Positions 1-12,499 of a stretch of 64,000 nt of DNA are shown here, in pieces (position 1 is the first letter of the stretch; each line of letters starts with the position of its first letter). A program made the translations under genes and the position numbers. Under the pieces are notes generated by a model that searched no databases, was not told where the DNA came from, and saw only the letters and a list, made by a program, of their open reading frames with translations. The stretch is from Morinoia aosen. Lineage: Eukaryota > Arthropoda > Malacostraca > Amphipoda > Talitridae. The DNA lies in the NCBI GenBank assembly GCA_030386875.1, contig CM059560.1:43814757-43878756 (forward strand), given 5' to 3'.

Positions 1-142
1 TAGAGATACCTCGTGTACTCCTATGTACGTTCTAGAGATATTTCCTGTACTTCTTTGTGCGCTGTAGAGATACCTTCTGTACTCCTTTGTGCGCTGTAGG
101 GATACCTTCTGTACTCCTTTGTGCGCTGTAGAGATACCTTCT

Positions 143-174
143 GTACTCCTTTGTGCGCTGTAGAGATACCTTCT
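143..174 (+). repeat. Type A monomer (majority form), reference copy
   Basis: This is a clean example of the most frequent monomer. It begins GTACTCCTTTGT (positions 1-12), has GCGC at 13-16, TAGAGATA at 19-26 and ends CCTTCT at 27-32. It carries one CpG, at positions 14-15. Its reverse complement has no stop codon in any of the three frames, which explains the long minus-strand open frames across the array. On the + strand the TAG at 19-21 falls in frame once every three monomers, so + frames normally close within 96 bp. Confidence 0.95.
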
Positions 175-1166
175 GTACTCCTTTGTGCGCTGTAGAGATA
201 CCTTCTGTACTCCTTTGTACGCTGTAGAGATACCTCGTTTACTCCTTTGTACGTTCTAGAGATATTTCCTGTACTCCTTTGTGCGCTGTAGAGATACCTT
301 CTGTACTCCTTTGTGCGCTGTAGAGATACCTTCTGTACTCCTTTGTGCGCTGTAGAGATACCTTCTGTACTCCTTTGTGCGCTGTAGAGATACCTTCTGT
401 ACTCCTTTGTGCGCTGTAGAGATACCTTCTGCACTCCTTTGTACGCTGTAGAGATACCTCGTGTACTCCTTTGTACGTTCTAGAGATATTTCCTGTACTC
501 CTTTGTGCGCTGTAGAGATACCTTCTGTACTCCTTTGTGCGCTGTAGAGATACCTTCTGTACTCCTTTGTGCGCTGTAGAGATACCTCGTGTACTCCTTT
601 GTACGCTGTAGAGATACCTTCTGTACTCCTTTGTGCGCTGTAGAGATACCTTCTGTACTCCTTTGTGCGCTGTAGAGATACCTTCTGTACTCCTTTGTGC
701 GCTGTAGAGATACCTTCTGTACTCTTTTGTGCGCTGTAGAGATACCTCGTGTACTCCTTTGTACGCTGTAGAGATACCTTCTGTACTCCTTTGTGCGCTG
801 TAGAGATACCTTCTGTACTCCTTTGTGCGCTGTAGAGATACCTTCTGTACTCCTTTGTGCGCTGTAGAGATACATTCTGTACTCCTTTGTGCGCTGTAGA
901 GATACCTTCTGTACTCCTTTGTGCGCTGTAGAGATACCTCGTGTACTCCTTTGTACGTTCTAGAGATATTTCCTGTACTCCTTTGTGCGCTGTAGAGATA
1001 CCTTCTGTACTCCTTTGTGCGCTGTAGAGATACCTTCTGTACTCCTTTGTGCGCTGTAGAGATACCTCGTGTACTCCTTTGTACGTTCTCGAGATATTTC
1101 CTGTACTCCTTTGTGCGCTGTAGAGATACCTTCTGTACTCCTTTGTGCGCTGTAGAGATACCTTCT

Positions 1167-1198
1167 GTACTCCTTTGTACGCTGTAGAGATACCTCGT
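1167..1198 (+). repeat. Type B monomer, reference copy
   Basis: Type B differs from type A at position 13 (G to A, giving GTACGC), position 30 (T to C) and position 31 (C to G), so it ends CCTCGT and has a second CpG. It usually sits immediately before a type C monomer, as here. Intermediates with only the position 13 change or only the CTCGT ending are also common, as at about 1,420-1,440 and 1,770-1,830. This suggests the subtype arose or is reshuffled by short-tract conversion. Confidence 0.93.
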
Positions 1199-1230
1199 GT
1201 ACTCCTTTGTACGTTCTAGAGATATTTCCT
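1199..1230 (+). repeat. Type C monomer, reference copy
   Basis: Type C differs from A at positions 13, 16, 18, 27, 28 and 30 (about 19%). It contains ACGTTCTAGAGATATTTCCT, including the palindrome TCTAGA. Positions 1-12, the CpG at 14-15 and TAGAGATA at 19-26 are unchanged. In the leftmost part of the array C copies lie 7, 7, 15, 4, 4, 5, 3, 5, 7, 6 and 19 monomers apart. In one minus-strand frame C encodes a stop (CTAGA read in reverse), so it ends one frame in three. In the other two frames it reads GNISRTYKGV and EISLERTKEY. Confidence 0.93.
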
Positions 1231-2643
1231 GTACTCCTTTGTGCGATGTAGAGATACCTTCTGGACTCCTTTGTGCGCTGTAGAGATACCTTCTGTACTC
1301 CTTTGTGCGCTGTAGAGATACCTTCTGTACTCCTTTGTGCGCTGTAGAGATACCTTCTGTACTCCTTTGTACGTTCTAGAGATATTTCCTGTACTCCTTT
1401 GTGCGCTGTAGAGATACCTTCTGTACTCCTTTGTACGCTGTAGAGATACCTCGTGTACTCCTTTGTACGTTCTAGAGATATTTCCTGTACTCCTTTGTGC
1501 GCTGTAGAGATACCTTCTGTACTCCTTTGTGCGCTGTAGAGATACCTTCTGTACTCCTTTGTGCGCTGTAGAGATACCTTCTGTACTCCTTTGTACGCTC
1601 TAGAGATACCTCGTGTACTCCTTTGTACGTTCTAGAGATATTTCCTGTACTCCTTTGTGCGCTGTAGAGATACCTTCTCTACTCCTTTGTGCGCTGTAGA
1701 GATACCTTCTGTACTTCTTTGTGCGCTGTAGAGATACCTTCTGTACTCCTTTGTACGCTGTAGAGATACCTTCTGTACTCCTTTGTACGCTGTAGAGATA
1801 CCTTCTGTACTCCTTTGTACGCTGTAGAGATACCTCGTGTACTCCTTTGTACGTTCTAGATATATTTCCTGTACTCCTTTGTGCGCTGTAGAGATACCTT
1901 CTGTACTCCTTTGTGCGCTGTAGAGATACCTTCTGTACTCCTTTGTACGCTGTAGAGATACCTTCTGTACTCCTTTGTGCGCTGTAGAGATACCTTCTGT
2001 ACTCCTTTGTACGCTGTAGAGATACCTCGTGTACTCCTTTGTACGTTCTAGAGATATTTCCTGTACTCCTTTGTGCGCTGTAGAGATACCTTCTGTACTC
2101 CTTTGTGCGCTGTAGAGATACCTTCTGTACTCCTTTGTGCGCTGTTGAGATACCTTCTGTACTCCTTTGTGCGCTGTAGAGATACCTTCTGTACTCCTTT
2201 GTGCGCTGTAGAGATACCTTCTGTACTCCTTTGTGCGCTGTAGAGATACCTTCTGTACTCCTTTGTACGCTGTAGAGATACCTCGTGTACTCCTTTGTGC
2301 GCTGTAGAGATACCTTCTGTACTCCTATGTGCGCTGTTGAGATACCTTCTGTACTCCTTTGTGCGCTGTAGAGATACCTTCTGTACTCCTTTGTGCGCTG
2401 TAGAGATACCTTCTGTACTCCTTTGTGCGCTGTAGAGATACCTTCTGTACTCCTTTGTGCGCTGTAGAGATACCTTCTGTACTCCTTTGTGCGCTGTAGA
2501 GATACCTCATGTACTCCTTTGTACGCTGTAGAGATACCTTCTGCACTCCTTTGTACGCTGTAGAGATACCTCGTGTACTCCTTTGTGCGCTGTAGAGATA
2601 CCTTCTGTACTCGTTTGTACGCTGTAGAGATACCTCGTGTACT

Positions 2644-5400
2644 CCTATGTACGTTCTAGAGATATTTCCTGTACTTCTTTGTGCGCTGTAGAGATACCTT
2701 CTGTACTCCTTTGTGCGCTGTAGGGATACCTTCTGTACTCCTTTGTGCGCTGTAGAGATACCTTCTGTACTCCTTTGTGCGCTGTAGAGATACCTTCTGT
2801 ACTCCTTTGTGCGCTGTAGAGATACCTTCTGTACTCCTTTGTACGCTGTTGAGATACCTCGTTTACTCCTTTGTACGTTCTAGAGATATTTCCTGTACTC
2901 CTTTGTGCGCTGTAGAGATACCTTCTGGACTCCTTTGTGCGCTGTAGAGATACCTTCTGTACTCCTTTGTGCGCTGTAGAGATACCTTCTGTACTCCTTT
3001 GTGCGCTGTAGAGATACCTTCTGTACTCCTTTGTGCGCTGTAGAGATACCTTCTGTACTCCTTTGTACGCTGTAGAGATACCTCGTGTACTCCTTTGTAC
3101 GTTCTAGAGATATTTCCTGTACTCCTTTGTGCGCTGTAGAGATACCTTCTGTACTTCTTTGTGCGCTGTAGAGATACCTTCTGTACTCCTTTGTGCGCTG
3201 TAGAGATACCTCGTGTACTCCTTTGTACGCTGTAGAGATACCTTCTGTACTCCTTTGTGCGCTGTAGAGATACCTTCTGTACTCCTTTGTGCGCTGTAGA
3301 GATACCTTCTGTACTCCTTTGTGCGCTGTAGAGATACCTTCTGTACTCTTTTGTGCGCTGTAGAGATACCTCGTGTACTCCTTTGTACGCTGTAGAGATA
3401 CCTTCTGTACTCCTTTGTGCGCTGTAGAGATACCTTCTGTACTCCTTTGTGCGCTGTAGAGATACCTTCTGTACTCCTTAGTGCGCTGTAGAGATACATT
3501 CTGTACTCCTTTGTGCGCTGTAGAGATACCTTCTGTACTCCTTTGTGCGCTGTAGAGATACCTCGTGTACTCCTTTGTACGTTCTAGAGATATTTCCTGT
3601 ACTCCTTTGTGCGCTGTAGAGATACCTTCTGTACTCCTCTGTGCGCTGTAGAGATACCTTCTGTACTCCTTTGTGCGCTGTAGAGATACCTCGTGTACTC
3701 CTTTGTACGTTCTAGAGATATTTCCTGTACTCCTTTGTGCGCTGTAGAGATACCTTCTGTACTCCTTTGTGCGCTGTAGAGATACCTTCTGTACTCCTTT
3801 GTACGCTGTAGAGATACCTCGTGTACTCCTTTGTACGTTCTAGAGATATTTCCTGTACTCCTTTGTGCGATGTAGAGATACCTTCTGTACTCCTTTGTGC
3901 GCTGTAGAGATACCTTCTGTACTCCTTTGTGCGCTGTAGAGATACCTTCTGTACTCCTTTGTGCGCTGTAGAGATACCTTCTGTACTCCTTTGTACGTTC
4001 TAGAGATATTTCCTGTACTCCTTTGTGCGCTGTAGAGATACCTTCTGTACTCCTTTGTACGCTGTAGAGATACCTCGTGTACTCCTTTGTACGTTCTAGA
4101 GATATTTCCTGTACTCCTTTGTGCGCTGTAGAGATACCTTCTGTACTCCTTTGTGCGCTGTAGAGATACCTTCTGTACTCCTTTGTGCGCTGTAGAGATA
4201 CCTTCTGTACTCCTTTGTACGCTCTAGAGATACCTCGTGTACTCCTTTGTACGTTCTAGAGATATTTCCTGTACTCCTTTGTGCGCTGTAGAGATACCTT
4301 CTCTACTCCTTTGTGCGCTGTAGAGATACCTTCTGTACTTCTTTGTGCGCTGTAGAGATACCTTCTGTACTCCTTTGTACGCTGTAGAGATACCTTCTGT
4401 ACTCCTTTGTGCGCTGTAGAGATACCTTCTGTACTCCTTTGTACGCTGTAGAGATACCTCCTGTACTCCTTTGTACGTTCTAGAGATATTTCCTGTACTC
4501 CTTTGTGCGCTGTAGAGATACCTTCTGTACTCCTTTGTGCGCTGTAGAGATACCTTCTGTACTCCTTTGTGCGCTGTAGAGATACCTCGTGTACTCCTTT
4601 GTACGCTGTAGAGATACCTTCTGTACTCCTTTGTGCGCTGTAGAGATACCTTCTGTACTCCTTTGTGCGCTGTAGAGATACCTTCGGTACTCCTTTGTGC
4701 GCTGTAGAGATACCTTCTGTACTCTTTTGTGCGCTGTAGAGATACCTCGTGTACTCCTTTGTACGCTGTAGAGATACCTTCTGTACTCCTTTGTGCGCTG
4801 TAGAGATACCTTCTGTACTCCTTTGTGCGCTGTAGAGATACCTTCTGTACTCCTTTGTGCGCTGTAGAGATACCTTCTGTACTCCTTTGTGCGCTGTAGA
4901 GATACCTTCTGTACTCCTTTGTGCGCTGTAGAGATACCTCGTGTACTCCTTTGTACGTTCTAGAGATATTTCCTGTACTCCTTTGTGCGCTGTAGAGATA
5001 CCTTCTGTACTCCTTTGTGCGCTGTAGAGATACCTTCTGTACTCCTTTGTACGCTGTAGAGATACCTCGTGTACTCCTTTGTACGTTCTAGAGATATTTC
5101 CTGTACTCCTTTGTGCGCTGTAGAGATACCTTCTGTACTCCTTTGTGCGCTGTAGAGATACCTTCTGTACTCCTTTGTGCGCTGTTGAGATACCTTCTGT
5201 ACGCCTTTGTGCGCTGTAGAGATACCTTCTGTACTCCTTTGTGCGCTGTAGAGATACCTTCTGTACTCCTATGTGCGCTGTAGAGATACCTTCTGTACTC
5301 CTTTGTGCGCTGTAGAGATACCTCGTGTACTCCTTTGTACGTTCTAGAGATATTTCCTGTACTCCTTTGTGCGCTGTAGAGATACCTTCTGTACTCCTTT
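2644..5400 (+). repeat. Supra-unit, second copy, with a different tail
   Basis: The unit repeats the preceding one at offset 2,624 as far as about 4,500. It then switches to another tail carrying CTTCGGTAC (near 4,682), CTGTTGAG (near 5,182), TACGCC (near 5,200) and CCTATGTGCG (near 5,268). The whole stretch 1-5,400 is found again at 58,080-63,480, including the rare CTTCGGTAC at exactly +58,079. The switch of tail at about 4.5 kb looks like an unequal-exchange junction between supra-units. Confidence 0.82.
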
Positions 5401-8400
5401 GTGCGCTGTAGAGATACCTTCTGTACTCCTTTGTGCGCTGTAGAGATACCTCGTGTACTCCTTCGTACGTTCTAGAGATATTTCCTGTACTCCTTTGTGC
5501 GCTGTAGAGATACCTTCTGTACTCCTTTGTGCGCTGTAGAGATACCTTCTGTACTCCTTTGTTCGCTGTAGAGATACCTTCTGTACTCCTTTGTGCGCTG
5601 TTGAGATACCTTCTGTACTCCTTTGTACGCTGTAGAGATACCTCGTGTACTCCTTTGTGCGCTGTAGAGATACCTTCTGTACTCCTTTGTGCGCTGTAGA
5701 GATACCTTCTGTACTCCTTTGTGCGCTGTAGAGATACCTTCTGTACTCCTTTGTACGCTGTAGAGATACCTCGTGTATTCCTTTGTACGTTCTAGAGATA
5801 TTTCCTGTACTCCTTTGTGTGCTGTAGAGATACCTTCTGTACTCCTTTGTGCGCTGTAGAGATACCTTCTTTACTCCTTTGTGCGCTGTAGAGATACCTT
5901 CTGTACTCCTTTGTGCGCTGTAGAGATACCTTCTGTACTCCTTTGTGCGCTGTAGAGATACCTCGTGTACTCCTTTGTACGCTGTAGAGATACCTTCTGT
6001 ACTCCTTTGTGCGCTGTAGAGATACCTTCTGTACTCCTTTGTGCGCTGTAGAGATACCTTCTGTACTCCTTTGAACGCTGTAGAGATACCTTCTGTACTC
6101 CTTTGTGCGCTGTAGAGATACCTCGTGTACTCCTTTGTACGTTCTAGAGATATTTCCTGTACTCCTTTGTGCGCTGTAGAGATTCCTTCTGTACTCCTTT
6201 GTGCGCTGTAGAGATACCTTCTGTACTCCTTTGTGCGCTGTAGAGAGACCTTCTGTACTCCTTTGTGCGCTGTAGAGATACCTTCTGTACTTCTTTGTGC
6301 GCTGTAGAGATACCTCGTGTACTCCTTTGTACGTTCTAGAGATATTTCCTGTACTCCTTTGTGCGCTGTAGAGATACCTTCTGTACTCCTTTGTGCGCTG
6401 TAGAGATGCCTTCTGTACTCCTTTGCGCGCTGTAGAGATACCTTCTGTACTCCTTTGTGCGCTGTAGAGATACCTTCTGTACTCCTTTGTACGCTGTAGA
6501 GATACCTCGTGTACTCCTTTGTACGTTCTAGAGGTATTTCCTGTACTCCTTTGTGCGCTGTAGAGATACCTTCTGTACTCCTTTGTGCGCTGTAGAGATA
6601 CCTTCTGTACTCCTTTGTGCGCTGTAGAGATACCTTCTGTACTCCTTTGTGCGCTGTAGAGATACCTTCTGTACTCCTTTGTACGCTGTAGAGATACCTT
6701 CTGTACTCCTTTGTACGCTGTAGAGATACCTCGTGTACTCCTTTGTACGTTCTAGAGATATTTCCTGTACTCCTTTGTGCGATGTAGAGATACCTTCTGT
6801 ACTCCTTTGTGCGCTGTAGAGATACCTTCTGTACTCCTTTGTGCGCTGTAGAGATACCTTCTGTACTCCTTTGTGCGCTGTAGAGATACCTTCTGTACTC
6901 CTTTGTACGTTCTAGAGATATTTCCTGTACTCCTTTGTGCGCTGTAGAGATACCTTCTGTACTCCTTTGTACGCTGTAGAGATACCTCGTGTACTCCTTT
7001 GTACGTTCTAGAGATATTTCCTGTACTCCTTTGTGCGCTGTAGAGATACCTTCTGTACTCCTTTGTGCGCTGTAGAGATACCTTCTGTACTCCTTTGTGC
7101 GCTGTAGAGATACCTTCTGTACTCCTTTGTACGCTCTAGAGATACCTCGTGTACTCCTTTGTACGTTCTAGAGATATTTCCTGTACTCCTTTGTGCGCTG
7201 TAGAGATACCTTCTCTACTCCTTTGTGCGCTGTAGAGATACCTTCTGTACTTCTTTGTGCGCTGTAGAGATACCTTCTGTACTCCTTTGTGCGCTGTAGA
7301 GATACCTTCTGTACTCCTTTGTGCGCTGTAGAGATACCTTCTGTACTCCTTTGTACGCTGTAGAGATACCTCGTGTACTCCTTTGTACGTTCTAGAGATA
7401 TTTCCTGTACTCCTTTGTGCGCTGCAGAGATACCTTCTGTACTCCTTTGTGCGCTGTAGAGATACCTTCTGTACTCCTTTGTGCGCTGTTGAGATACCTT
7501 CTGTACTCCTTTGTGCGCTGTAGAGATACCTTCTGTACTCTTTTGTGCGCTGTAGAGATACCTCGTGTACTCCTTTGTACGCTGTAGAGATACCTTCTGT
7601 ACTCCTTTGTGCGCTGTAGAGATACCTTCTGTACTCCTTTGTGCGCTGTAGAGATACCTTCTGTACACCTTTGTGCGCTGTAGAGATACCTTCTGTACTC
7701 CTTTGTGCGCTGTAGAGATACCTTCTGTACTCCTTTGTGCGCTGTAGAGATACCTCGTGTACTCCTTTGTACGTTCGAGAGATATTTCATGTACTCCTTT
7801 GTGCGCTGTAGAGATACCTTCTGTACTCCTTTGTGCGCTGTAGAGATACCTTCTGTACTCCTTTGTGCGCTGTAGAGATACCTCGTGTACTCCTTTGTAC
7901 GTTCTAGAGATATTTCCTGTACTCCTTTGTGCGCTGTAGAGATACCTTCTGTACTCCTTTGTGCGCTGTAGAGATACCTTCTGTACTCCTTTGTACGCTG
8001 TAGAGATACCTCGTGTACTCCTTTGTACGTTCTAGAGATATTTCCTGTACTCCTTTGTGCGCTGTAGAGATACCTTCTGTACTCCTTTGTGCGCTGTAGA
8101 GATACCTTATGTACTCCTTTGTGCGCTGTTGAGATACCTTCTGTACGCCTTTGTGCGCTGTAGAGATACCTTCTGTACTCCTTTGTGCGCTGTAGAGATA
8201 CCTTCTGTACTCCTATGTGCGCTGTAGAGATACCTTCTGTACTCCTTTGTGCGCTGTAGAGATACCTCGTGTACTCCTTTGTACGTTCTAGAGATATTTC
8301 CTGTACTCCTTTGTGCGCTGTAGAGATACCTTCTGTACTCCTTTGTGCGCTGTAGAGATACCTCGTGTACTCCTTCGTACGTTCTAGAGATATTTCCTGT

Positions 8401-8599
8401 ACTCCTTTGTGCGCTGTAAAGATACCTTCTGTACTCCTTTGTGCGCTGTAGAGATACCTTCTGTACTCCTTTGTGCGCTGTAGAGATACCTTCTGTACTC
8501 CTTTGTGCGCTGTAGAGATACCTTCTGTACTCCTTTGTACGCTGTAGAGATACCTCGTGTACTCCTTTGTGCGCTGTAGAGATACCTTCTGTACTCCTT

Positions 8600-8600
8600 C
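8600..8600 (+). other. Single-base insertion in one monomer (33 bp)
   Basis: CCTTCTGTGCG replaces CCTTTGTGCG, adding one base. The same 33-bp monomer occurs at 25,464, 30,681 and 45,528, each in the matching place of a duplicated segment. It is therefore one ancestral insertion copied at least three times and a strong tag for tracing duplications. Confidence 0.9.
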
Positions 8601-11600
8601 TGTGCGCTGTAGAGATACCTTCTGTACTCCTTTGTGCGCTGTAGAGATACCTTCTGTACTCCTTTGTACGCTGTAGAGATACCTCGTGTACTCCTTTGTA
8701 CGTTCTAGAGATATTTCCTGTACTCCTTTGTGCGCTGTAGAGATACCTTCTGTACTCCTTTGTGCGCTGTAGAGATACCTTCTTTACTCCTTTGTGCGCT
8801 GAGGAGATACCTTCTGTACTCTTTTGTGCGCTGTAGAGATACCTTCTGTACTCCTTTCTGCGCTGTAGAGATACCTCGTGTACTCCTTTGTACGCTGTAG
8901 AGATACCTTCTGTACTCCTTTGTGCGCTGTAGAGATACCTTCTGTACTCCTTTGAACGCTGTAGAGATACCTTCTGTACTCCTTTGTGCGCTGTAGAGAT
9001 ACCTCGTGTACTCCTTTGTACGTTCTAGAGATATTTCCTGTACTCCTTTGTGCGCTGTAGAGATTCCTTCTGTACTCCTTTGTGCGCTGTAGAGATACCT
9101 TCTGTACTCCTTTGTGCGCTGTAGAGAGACCTTCTGTACTCCTTTGTGCGCTGTAGAGATACCTTCTGTACTTCTTTGTGCGCTGTAGAGATACCTCGTG
9201 TACTCCTTTGTACGTTCTAGAGATATTTCCTGTACTCCTTTGTGCGCTGTAGAGATACCTTCTGTACTCCTTTGTGCGCTGTAGAGATGCCTTCTGTACT
9301 CCTTTGCGCGCTGTAGAGATACCTTCTGTACTCCTTTGTACGCTGTAGAGATACCTTCTGTACTCCTTTGTGCGCTGTAGAGATACCTTCTGTACTCCTT
9401 TGTACGCTGTAGAGATACCTCGTGTACTCCTTTGTACGTTCTAGAGGTATTTCCTGTACTCCTTTGTGCGCTGTAGAGATACCTTCTGAACTCCTTTGTG
9501 CGCTGTAGAGATACCTTCTGTACTCCTTTGTGCGCTGTAGAGATACCTTCTGTACTCCTTTGTGCGCTGTAGAGATACCTTCTGTACTCCTTTGTACGCT
9601 GTAGAGATACCTTCTGTACTCCTTTGTGCGCTGTAGAGATACCTTCTGTACTCCTTTGTACGCTGTAGAGATACCTCGTGTACTCCTTTGTACGTTCTAG
9701 AGATATTTCCTGTACTCCTTTGTGCGCTGTAGAGATACCTTCTGTACTCCTATGTGCGCTATAGAGATACCTTCTGTACTCCTTTGTGCGCTGTAGAGAT
9801 ACCTTCTGTACTCCTTTGTAGGCTGTAGAGATTCCTTCTGTACTCCTTTGTGCGCTGTAGAGATACCTTCTGTACTCCTTTGTGCGCTGTAGAGATACCT
9901 TCTGTTCTCCTATGTACGCTGTAGAGATACCTCGTGTACTCCTTTGTACGTTCTAGAGATATTTCCTGTACTCCTTTGTGCGCTGTAGAGATACCTTCTG
10001 TACTCCTTTGTGCGCTGTAGAGATACCTTCTGTACTCCTTTGTGCGCTGTAGAGATACCTTCTGTACTCCTTTGTACGCTGTAGAGATACCTTCTGTACT
10101 CCTTTGTGCGCTGTAGAGATACCTTCTGTACTCCTTTGTACGCTGTAGAGATACCTCGTGTACTCCTTTGTACGTTCTAGAGATATTTCCTGTACTCCTT
10201 TGTGCGCTGTAGAGATACCTTCTGTACTCCTTTGTGCGCTGTAGAGATTCCTTCTGTACTCCTTTGTGCGCTGTAGAGATACCTTCTGTACTCCTTTGTA
10301 CGCTGTAGAGATACCTTCTGTACTCCTTTGTGCGCTGTAGAGATACCTTCTGTACTCCTTTGTACGCTGTAGAGATACCTCGTGTACTCCTTTGTACGTT
10401 CTAGAGATATTTCCTGTACTCCTTTGTGCGCTGTAGAGATACCTTCTGTACTCCTTTGTGCGCTGTAAAGATACCTTCTGTACTCCTTTGTACGCTGTAG
10501 AGATACCTTCTGTACTCCTTTGTGCGCTGTAGAGATACCTTCTGGACTCCTTTGTACGCTGTAGAGATACCTCGTGTACTCCTTTGTACGTTCTAGAGAT
10601 ATTTCCTGTACTCCTTTGTGCGCTGTAGAGATACCTTCTGTACTCCTTTGTGCGCTGTAGAGATACCTTCTGTACTCCTTTGTGCGCTGTTGAGATACCT
10701 TCTGTACTCCTTTGTGCGCTGTAGAGATACCTTCTGTACTCCTTTGTGCGCTGTAGAGATACCTTCTGTACTCCTTTGTGCGCTGTAGAGATACCTTCTG
10801 TACTCCTTTGTGCGCTGTAGAGATACCTTCTGTACTCCTTTGTACGCTGTAGAGATACCTCGTGTACTCCTTTGTGCGCTGTAGAGATACCTTCTGTACT
10901 CCTTTGTGCGCTGTTGAGATACCTTCTGTACCCCTTTGTGCGCTGTAGAGATACCTTCTGTACTCCTTTGTGCGCTGTAGAGATACCTTCTGTACTCCTT
11001 TGTGCGCTGTAGAGATACCTTCTGTACTCCTTTGTGCGCTGTAGAGATACCTTCTCTACTCCTTTGTGCGCTGTAGAGATACCTTCTGTACTTCTTTGTG
11101 CGCTGTAGAGATACCTTCTGTACTCCTTTGTACGCTGTAGAGATACCTTCTGTACTCCTTTGTGCGCTGTAGAGATACCTTCTGTACTCCTTTGTACGCT
11201 GTAGAGATACCTCGTGTACTCCTTTGTACGTTCTAGAGAAATTTCCTGTACTCCTTTGTGCGCTGTAGAGATACTTTCTGTACTCCTTTGTGCGCTGTAG
11301 AGATACCTTCTGTACTCCTTTGTGCGCTGTAGAGATACCTTCTGTACTCCTTTGTACGCTGTAGAGATACCTTCTGTACTCCTTTGTGCGCTGTAGAGAT
11401 ACCTTCTGTACTCCTTTGTACACTGTAGAGATACATCGTGTACTCCTTTGTACGTTCTAGAGATATTTCCTGTACTCCTTTGTGCGCTGTAGAGATACCT
11501 TCTGTACTCCTTTGTGCGCTGTAGAGATACCTTCTGTACTCCTTTGTGCGCTGTAGAGATACCTTCTGTACTCCTTTGTACGCTGTAGAGATACCTTCTG

Positions 11601-12499
11601 TACTCCTTTGTGCGCTGTAGAGATACCGTCTGTACTCCTTTGTACGCTGTAGAGATACCTCGTGTACTCTTTTGTACGTTCTAGAGATATTTCCTGTACT
11701 CCCTTGTGCGCTGTAGAGATACCTTCTGTTTTCCTTTGTGCGCTGTAGAGATACCTTCTGTACTCCTTTGTGCGCTGTAGAGATACCTTCTGTACTCCTT
11801 TGTGCGCTGTAGAGATACCTTCTGTACTCCTTTGTACGTTCTGGAGATATTTCCTGTACTCCTTTGTGCGCTGTAGAGATACCTTCTGTACTCCTTTGTG
11901 CGCTGTAGAGATACCTTCTGTACTCCTTTGGGCGCTGTAGAGATACCTGCTGTTCTCCTTTGTGCGCTGTAGAGATACCTCGTGTACTCCTTTGTACGCT
12001 GTAGAGATACCTTCTGTATTCCTTTGTGCGCTGTAGAGATACCTTCTGTACTCCTTTGTGCGCTGTAGAGATACCTCGTGCACTCCTTTGTGCGCTGTAG
12101 AGATACCTTCTGTACGCCTTTGTGCGCTGTAGAGATACCTTCTGTACTCCTTTGTACGCTCTAGAGATACCTCCTGTACTCCTTTGTACGTTCTAGAGAT
12201 ATTTCCTGTACTCCTTTGTGCGCTGTAGAGATACCTTCTGTACTCCTTTGTGCGCTGTAGAGATACCTTCTGTACTCCTTTGTGCGCTGTAGAGATACCT
12301 TCTGTACTCCTTTGTGCGCTGTAGAGATACCTTCTGTACTCCTTTGTACGCTGTAGAGATACCTCGTGTACTCCTTTGTACGTTCTAGAGATATTTCCTG
12401 TACTCCTTTGTGCGCTGTAGCGATACCTTCTGTACTCCTTTGTGCGCTGTAGAGATACCTTCTTTACTCCTTTGTGCGCTGTAGAGATACCTTCTGTAC

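Larger units (their letters stand above)
20..2643 (+). repeat. 82-monomer supra-unit (2,624 bp), first copy
   Basis: The unit starts at a landmark: a C monomer whose lead-in reads CTCCTATGTACG, followed by CCTGTACTTC and, two monomers on, GTAGGGATACC (near 96). The same landmark returns exactly 2,624 bp later. C monomers are spaced 7, 7, 15, 4, 4, 5, 3, 5, 7 in both this unit and the next, and single markers such as CCTTCTCTACTCC (1,673 and 4,297) are shared at the same offset. The tail, about 1,870-2,643, differs from the corresponding part of the next unit. Confidence 0.88.
2200..12450 (+). repeat. ~10.2-kb duplicated segment, left copy
   Basis: The segment is co-linear with about 39,128-49,378 at a constant offset of 36,928 bp (1,154 monomers). 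Shared rare markers at exactly that offset include the extra C at 8,600, TCTAGAGAAATTTCC near 11,233, TACACTG near 11,419, TTCTGGAGATATTTCC near 11,839, CCTGCTGTTCTCC near 11,946 and CTCGTGCACTCC near 12,075. To the left of about 2.2 kb the register of shared markers slips by one monomer. To the right the match ends just after the C monomer near 12,381. Confidence 0.9.

Noticed and set aside
1199-1230. Regulatory operator or terminator at the TCTAGA palindrome of type C
   Set aside because: The palindrome is only 6 bp, forms no useful stem, has no gene beside it and recurs throughout the array as part of the monomer.
5455-5490. CENP-B box in monomers with CTTCGTACGTTC
   Set aside because: It has TTCG but lacks the downstream A and CGGG residues required by the consensus. 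No monomer variant supplies them.
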